Source: JBBSUQ01 sp964389755
Lineage (GTDB): Bacteria; Bacteroidota; Bacteroidia; Flavobacteriales_D; Crocinitomicaceae
Assembly (NCBI GenBank): GCA_964389755.1
Contig: CAYMEW010000062.1
Location: 1-6,648, forward strand
Reading direction: 5' to 3'
DNA: 6,648 nt
Each line of letters starts with the position of its first letter. The stretch's first letter is position 1. Below the pieces are notes generated by a model that worked only from the letters and a program-made list of their open reading frames with translations, did no database searches and was not told the DNA's origin. This document shows, piece after piece, positions 5,612-6,648 of the stretch. The position numbers were made by a program, and so were the translations under genes.

Positions 5612-6648
5612 AGCTTCAGTGAAAGTAAGTGCTTTGTAATTCGATCTGCCGTCTTTCCATCCCAAAGCGGTGGAATGGAACCATGTTTCCAGGATCCCGC
5701 AAGTACTTTGCGCATAGCCGGCTCAAGTGCCTGCGGGTTGGTCCCGAGTAATTCATTCGTTCCGATCGTACAGGTTTCCGGGCGCTCCGTGGAATTGCGA
5801 AGAGTCATGCAGGGAACATGCATTACAGTAGTCTCTTCGGTAATCCCTCCGGAATCCGTAATAACAGCTTTAGATCGTTCAACGAGGTAATTGAACTCGA
5901 GATAGCTCAGGGGTTCGGTTAGGAACAGGTTGGGGCTTTCAATGGCCAGTTTATTCAATTTTTGCATTGTACGCGGATGTACAGGGAACACCAGCGGATG
6001 CCCATCGCTCAGACGTATGATTTCGCGAATGAGTTGCGTCAAACTGTTTTCTTCATCCACATTTGCCGGTCGATGCAACGTGAGTACGAAATAAGCACCT
6101 TTTTCAAGGCCTGCAGTTTGCCAGATTTCAGGTTTGATAAATCGCGGTCTGTTCTTCAACAGCGTGTCGATCATCGTATTTCCGACAAACAAAATGCGGT
6201 CTTCGGTTATTCCCTGTTTCCGGAGGTTTTCATTGGCCGTTTCGGAAGTGGTGAAAAAGTAATCACTGATCGAATCGGTTACTATCCGGTTAACCTCTTC
6301 AGGCATGGTCATATCTCCGGATCGAATTCCGCCTTCGACGTGTGCCACTTTAATATGCAGTTTTTTAGCGGCAATGGAGCACGCCATCGTGGAAGTAACA
6401 TCTCCCACAACCATTACCAGGTCTGTAGGATGATTCATCAGTTCTTTCTCGAAGCCCGTCATAATCGCCGCGGTTTGTTCAGCCTGCGTTCCGCCTCCGG
6501 CGCCGAGGTTCGCATGGGGTTCGGGAATGCCGAGTTGTTCGAAAAAATCGCCGCTCATACGTTTGTCATAATGTTGTCCGGTATGTACCAGCCTGAAGTC
6601 AATCGGTTCACCGGCATCCCTGTGTTTGGCGATGGACTCGATAATAGG
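5608..6648 (-). CDS. wecB: UDP-N-acetylglucosamine 2-epimerase, non-hydrolysing (5' partial)
   Basis: Cytoplasmic enzyme interconverting UDP-GlcNAc and UDP-ManNAc, which supplies ManNAc or ManNAcA units for surface polysaccharide. The frame is open to the right window edge, so the gene starts outside; 346 codons plus stop are visible, beginning PIIESIAKHRD. Family length is about 370-390, so some 20-30 N-terminal residues are missing, including the usual GTRPE motif. In visible numbering: LVHTGQHYD (21-29), VVGDVTS (80-86), HVEGGIRSGD (103-112), PEEVNR (116-121), LHRPAN (191-196), DSGGITEE (265-272) and TERPE (287-291). These cover the Asp, the two Glu and the His known as key catalytic residues in WecB. 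The ATG at 6558 is internal, because conserved family sequence continues upstream of it. It is the first visible gene of the operon; the promoter lies beyond the window. wecB is a family name here; the pathway role is inferred. Confidence 0.93.
   Translation of the reverse strand, partial: PIIESIAKHRDAGEPIDFRLVHTGQHYDKRMSGDFFEQLGIPEPHANLGAGGGTQAEQTAAIMTGFEKELMNHPTDLVMVVGDVTSTMACSIAAKKLHIKVAHVEGGIRSGDMTMPEEVNRIVTDSISDYFFTTSETANENLRKQGITEDRILFVGNTMIDTLLKNRPRFIKPEIWQTAGLEKGAYFVLTLHRPANVDEENSLTQLIREIIRLSDGHPLVFPVHPRTMQKLNKLAIESPNLFLTEPLSYLEFNYLVERSKAVITDSGGITEETTVMHVPCMTLRNSTERPETCTIGTNELLGTNPQALEPAMRKVLAGSWKHGSIPPLWDGKTADRITKHLLSLKL

Overview
The window looks like part of a Bacteroidota chromosome, probably Flavobacteriia-like. 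The evidence is the protein families and their order, the lack of clear Shine-Dalgarno sequences before the starts, and repeats that resemble the 3' half of a Bacteroidota 5S rRNA. This assignment is by recognition only; no database search was made.

Right four fifths (893-6648, all minus strand): four tightly packed exopolysaccharide/capsule genes. In transcription order they are a non-hydrolysing UDP-GlcNAc 2-epimerase (WecB family, 5' end beyond the right edge), a WcaJ/WbaP-type polyprenyl-phosphate sugar-1-phosphate transferase, a Wza-type export lipoprotein with an SLBB domain, and a Wzc-type co-polymerase fused to a BY-kinase. Two junctions overlap (ATGA, TAATG) and the third is a 28-bp gap, so this is almost certainly one operon. 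WecB makes an activated sugar, the transferase loads the first sugar phosphate onto the lipid carrier, and Wza and Wzc form the trans-envelope export machine and control chain length. No glycosyltransferase, flippase, polymerase or Wzb phosphatase is visible. A strong UUCG-loop terminator (845-872) ends the operon.

Middle left (511-841): about 330 bp with no convincing gene, holding one degraded piece of the repeat described next.

Left end (1-510, plus-strand sense): a tandem array with 105/125-bp periods, interrupted by a 100-N assembly gap. Each unit pairs a segment matching the loop E/helix IV/3'-end part of 5S rRNA with a rho-independent terminator hairpin. The first bases of the window look like the end of such a segment, so an intact 5S gene (rRNA operon end) or further units may lie just left of the window. 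The array points rightward and converges on the polysaccharide operon.

The polysaccharide operon is ordinary in content. The 5S-derived terminator array is the part I cannot assign to a standard feature and is the best candidate for follow-up; whether it has a function cannot be told from the sequence alone.
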